A stretch of 64,000 bases of DNA from Paenibacillus lupini. Lineage in GTDB: Bacteria > Bacillota > Bacilli > Paenibacillales > Paenibacillaceae. Both the position numbers and the translations under genes were made by a program. The stretch lies in NCBI RefSeq assembly GCF_011761355.1, contig NZ_JAASRW010000005.1:62001-126000 (forward strand), written 5' to 3'. Positions within the stretch are counted from its first letter, which is position 1. The number at the start of each line of letters is the position of its first letter. Of this stretch, positions 61,896 through 64,000 are shown piece after piece. Under the pieces are notes generated by a model. That model did not search any database. It was not told the origin of the DNA and saw nothing but the letters and a program-made list of their open reading frames with translations.

Positions 61896-64000
61896 ATGGA
61901 CAAGTGGATATTAATTGACGGCAATAGTATCGCGAACCGTGCATTTTACGCGATGCCGCCGCTTACGAACTCAGCAGGTTTACATACGAATGCGGTATTT
62001 GGATTTACAACGATGCTGCTTAGATTACTTGAAGAAGAGAAACCAACCCATGTGCTTGTTGCCTTCGATGCTGGTAAAGTCGTGTTCCGCCATGAAGGCT
62101 ATACGGAATACAAAGGCGGCCGTGCGAAAACGCCGTCGGAGCTGTCTGAGCAGTTCCCGGTTATGAAGGATTTGCTTCGAGCATTTGGGATCTCACAATT
62201 CGAGCTGTCCGGTTATGAAGCCGATGATATTATTGGGACGTTGACGCGTATGGCAGATGAGCAAAATGTGCAGACGCTAGTTGTTACCGGTGATAAAGAT
62301 ATGCTGCAGCTTGCTTCGGATAACGTTACGATTGCGATTACCCGTAAAGGGATTAGTGAAGTGGAGCTGTTCTCCCCAGCAGGAATTGATGAGAAATATG
62401 GCCTGAAGCCGATGCAAATTATCGATCTGAAGGGTCTAATGGGTGATGCATCTGATAACATTCCTGGTATTCCGGGTGTTGGCGAGAAGACAGCGCTCAA
62501 AATGCTGCATGAACACGGTTCCGTTGAAGAGGTTTTAGCAAACACAGACAGTCTGAAAGGCAAGATGAAAGAAAAGGTCGAGACGCATAAAGAAGATGCG
62601 ATTATGAGCAAAAAGCTTGCGACCATCTTCCGTGAAGTACCGCTTGAGCATGGTGCCGACGATATTCGTTATGACGGTTATGAGCCTGCCGTGCTGGCAG
62701 AAGCATTCCGCAAACTGGAGTTTAAGTCGCTGATCGAGAGGTTGGATCTCGGCGGTGAAGGAGCACACAGCGGTGAAGCAGCAGCTCCTGCTGTTGAACT
62801 GAATGTGATTGTCATCGAATCGGATAATGATCAGGAAGCGTTACAGAAGCTGCTTGAAGCCTTGAACGTGGAAGGTGCTGAGCATGGCCTGTATGTAGAA
62901 GCAATTGGGGAAAATCCTCATCATGCTGATGTATTGGGTCTTGCTGCAGCAGTATCAGAAGATACGGTCTATGTCGTGCCAACAGCTGCGCTTAAGCAGC
63001 CTTTCACCGAAGAACTGCGTGCTTATCTGGCGGATGCGGACAAGCCGAAGTTTGGCTTTGATACGCATAAGATCGAGCTGGCGCTTGGCTGGAATGGGAT
63101 CGAATGGAAAGGTGCAGCGTTTGACGTGCAGCTTGCCGCTTATTTGCTTGATCCAACGGATACGAATCTATCGCTTAACGCACTTTGTGATCGTTATACT
63201 CAGTCTTCTGTGCCGCTTGATGAAGCGGTGTACGGCAAAGGCGCCAAGTTCAAAGTGCCTGATAATGAGGCGTTATATCGCCACCTGGCTGCCAAGGCAG
63301 ACGCGGTTCGCAAGCTGACCGTGCTGATGCGTGCGGATCTTGAGAAGAGTGGCATGAACAAGCTGTATTATGAGCTTGAACAGCCTTTATCTGTCGTGCT
63401 CGCCGGCATGGAGAGACAAGGGATTGAGGTAGAAAAGGCAGAGTTGGAACGTCTAGGCAGTGAACTTGAAAGTAAGCTGACATTAGCTGTGAGTGAAATT
63501 CACCGTTTGGCTGGTATGGAGTTCAATATTGGATCTCCTAAGCAACTTGGCGAAGTTTTGTTTGAAAAGCTGGGACTTCCCGTTCAGAAGAAGACGAAGA
63601 CCGGCTACTCTACAGATGCGGAAGTACTGGAAAAACTGGCGCCTTATCATGAGATCGTGCCGCTTATCTTACATTTCCGTACGCTGTCGAAGCTGCAATC
63701 GACCTATATTGAAGGTCTCCTGAAAGAGGTTCGTCAAGAGACTGGCAAAATCCATACGTATTACCGTCAGACGATCGCGGCAACAGGCCGTCTTAGCAGC
63801 CAATTCCCGAATCTGCAGAACATTCCAATCCGTCTTGAAGAAGGACGTCAGATTCGTAAAGCGTTCGTGCCTTCCGAGCCGGGCTGGTACATCCTCGCAG
63901 CGGACTATTCTCAGATTGAGCTGCGTGTGCTTGCCCATATTTCTGGTGATGAACGGTTGAAGGAAGCTTTTATCAACGACATGGATATCCATACGAAGAC
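61896..64000 (+). CDS. polA: DNA polymerase I, partial (runs off the window)
   Basis: ATG at 61896 after GTGAGGTGTCTGA; 701 codons are seen and the frame is open at 64000, so the truncation is due to the window, not mutation. 5'-3' exonuclease domain: DGNSIANRAFYAMP, YEADDIIGTLTR, TGDKDMLQL, GIPGVGEKTA. The middle domain has the 3'-5' exonuclease fold, but the DxE metal motif is not visible, as in other Bacillales enzymes lacking proofreading. Polymerase domain: ATGRLSSQFPNLQNIPIR and motif A ADYSQIELRVLAHIS. Acts in Okazaki processing and repair. Confidence 0.95.
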   Translation, partial: MDKWILIDGNSIANRAFYAMPPLTNSAGLHTNAVFGFTTMLLRLLEEEKPTHVLVAFDAGKVVFRHEGYTEYKGGRAKTPSELSEQFPVMKDLLRAFGISQFELSGYEADDIIGTLTRMADEQNVQTLVVTGDKDMLQLASDNVTIAITRKGISEVELFSPAGIDEKYGLKPMQIIDLKGLMGDASDNIPGIPGVGEKTALKMLHEHGSVEEVLANTDSLKGKMKEKVETHKEDAIMSKKLATIFREVPLEHGADDIRYDGYEPAVLAEAFRKLEFKSLIERLDLGGEGAHSGEAAAPAVELNVIVIESDNDQEALQKLLEALNVEGAEHGLYVEAIGENPHHADVLGLAAAVSEDTVYVVPTAALKQPFTEELRAYLADADKPKFGFDTHKIELALGWNGIEWKGAAFDVQLAAYLLDPTDTNLSLNALCDRYTQSSVPLDEAVYGKGAKFKVPDNEALYRHLAAKADAVRKLTVLMRADLEKSGMNKLYYELEQPLSVVLAGMERQGIEVEKAELERLGSELESKLTLAVSEIHRLAGMEFNIGSPKQLGEVLFEKLGLPVQKKTKTGYSTDAEVLEKLAPYHEIVPLILHFRTLSKLQSTYIEGLLKEVRQETGKIHTYYRQTIAATGRLSSQFPNLQNIPIRLEEGRQIRKAFVPSEPGWYILAADYSQIELRVLAHISGDERLKEAFINDMDIHTK

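Noticed and set aside
61896-64000. polA as a truncated pseudogene
   Set aside because: The frame is simply open at the window edge and all motifs seen are intact.

Overview
The window is a chromosomal segment of a Gram-positive, low-to-moderate GC, spore-former-type bacterium, most likely a Paenibacillus or close relative. I infer this from the gene content: YesM/YesN two-component systems beside carbohydrate ABC transporters and glycoside hydrolases, an SLH-domain surface protein with cadherin-like sandwiches, ywqA/ywqB, a polA lacking obvious proofreading residues, strong GGAGG-type ribosome binding sites with frequent TTG/GTG starts, and many classical stem-loop plus T-run terminators. No rRNA, tRNA or CRISPR array was seen.

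Layout. 1-3.4 kb is the end of a prophage or prophage remnant: small early-type ORFs, an ArpU-family late regulator, an excisionase-like HTH protein and a convergent tyrosine integrase with tandem arm-type repeats at its start. 3.7-5.3 kb is a heme catalase on the minus strand. 5.5-14.2 kb is an arabinoside utilisation operon: YesN regulator, YesM kinase, lipoprotein binding protein, two permeases and a GH127 beta-L-arabinofuranosidase-type enzyme. 14.4-21.7 kb carries a TPR membrane protein, an orphan Spo0B/DcuS-type sensor kinase, and a SWIM zinc-finger / SNF2 helicase pair (ywqB-ywqA) with a 57-residue companion ORF. 21.9-30.4 kb is a second sugar transporter with its own YesM/YesN pair, ending in a GH3 NagZ-type N-acetylhexosaminidase, so the sugar is probably an amino sugar. 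30.6-33.3 kb holds an aldo/keto reductase, a Nudix hydrolase, a decayed patch (binding-protein C-terminal fossil and a short PH-like membrane protein) and a YfbR-like nucleotidase. 33.5-36.7 kb has a tandem pair of MpsC (DUF2294) proteins with repeated flanks, then a two-PAS sporulation-type histidine kinase. 36.8-40.4 kb: a bile-acid/sodium symporter-family protein, then PhoR and PhoP in reversed order. 40.5-45.1 kb: AraC regulator, 2-hydroxyacid dehydrogenase, a divergent FMN-flavoprotein / MocR-regulator pair and a GIY-YIG-like protein. 45.3-51.1 kb: a GH9 enzyme without a signal peptide, a palindromic repeat cluster, a GNAT protein, an M3 oligopeptidase and an M20 amidohydrolase. 51.2-56.8 kb: an AraC regulator divergent from a GH42 beta-galactosidase, then a 731-residue protein of unknown family, each gene ending in a near-identical terminator. 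56.9-59.7 kb: a soluble CBS plus chemoreceptor-signalling protein, pstB and phoU without pstS/C/A. 59.9-64 kb: an SLH surface protein and the first two thirds of polA, cut by the window edge.

Common themes are carbohydrate scavenging and phosphate or envelope signalling. Both ABC operons place strong stem-loops between the binding-protein gene and the permease genes, which should give excess binding protein over membrane components. The least explained items are the MpsC cassette with the trace of a lost third copy, the 731-residue sugar-operon protein, the CBS-chemoreceptor protein beside pstB-phoU, the triple palindrome near 47 kb and the orphan Spo0B-type kinase.
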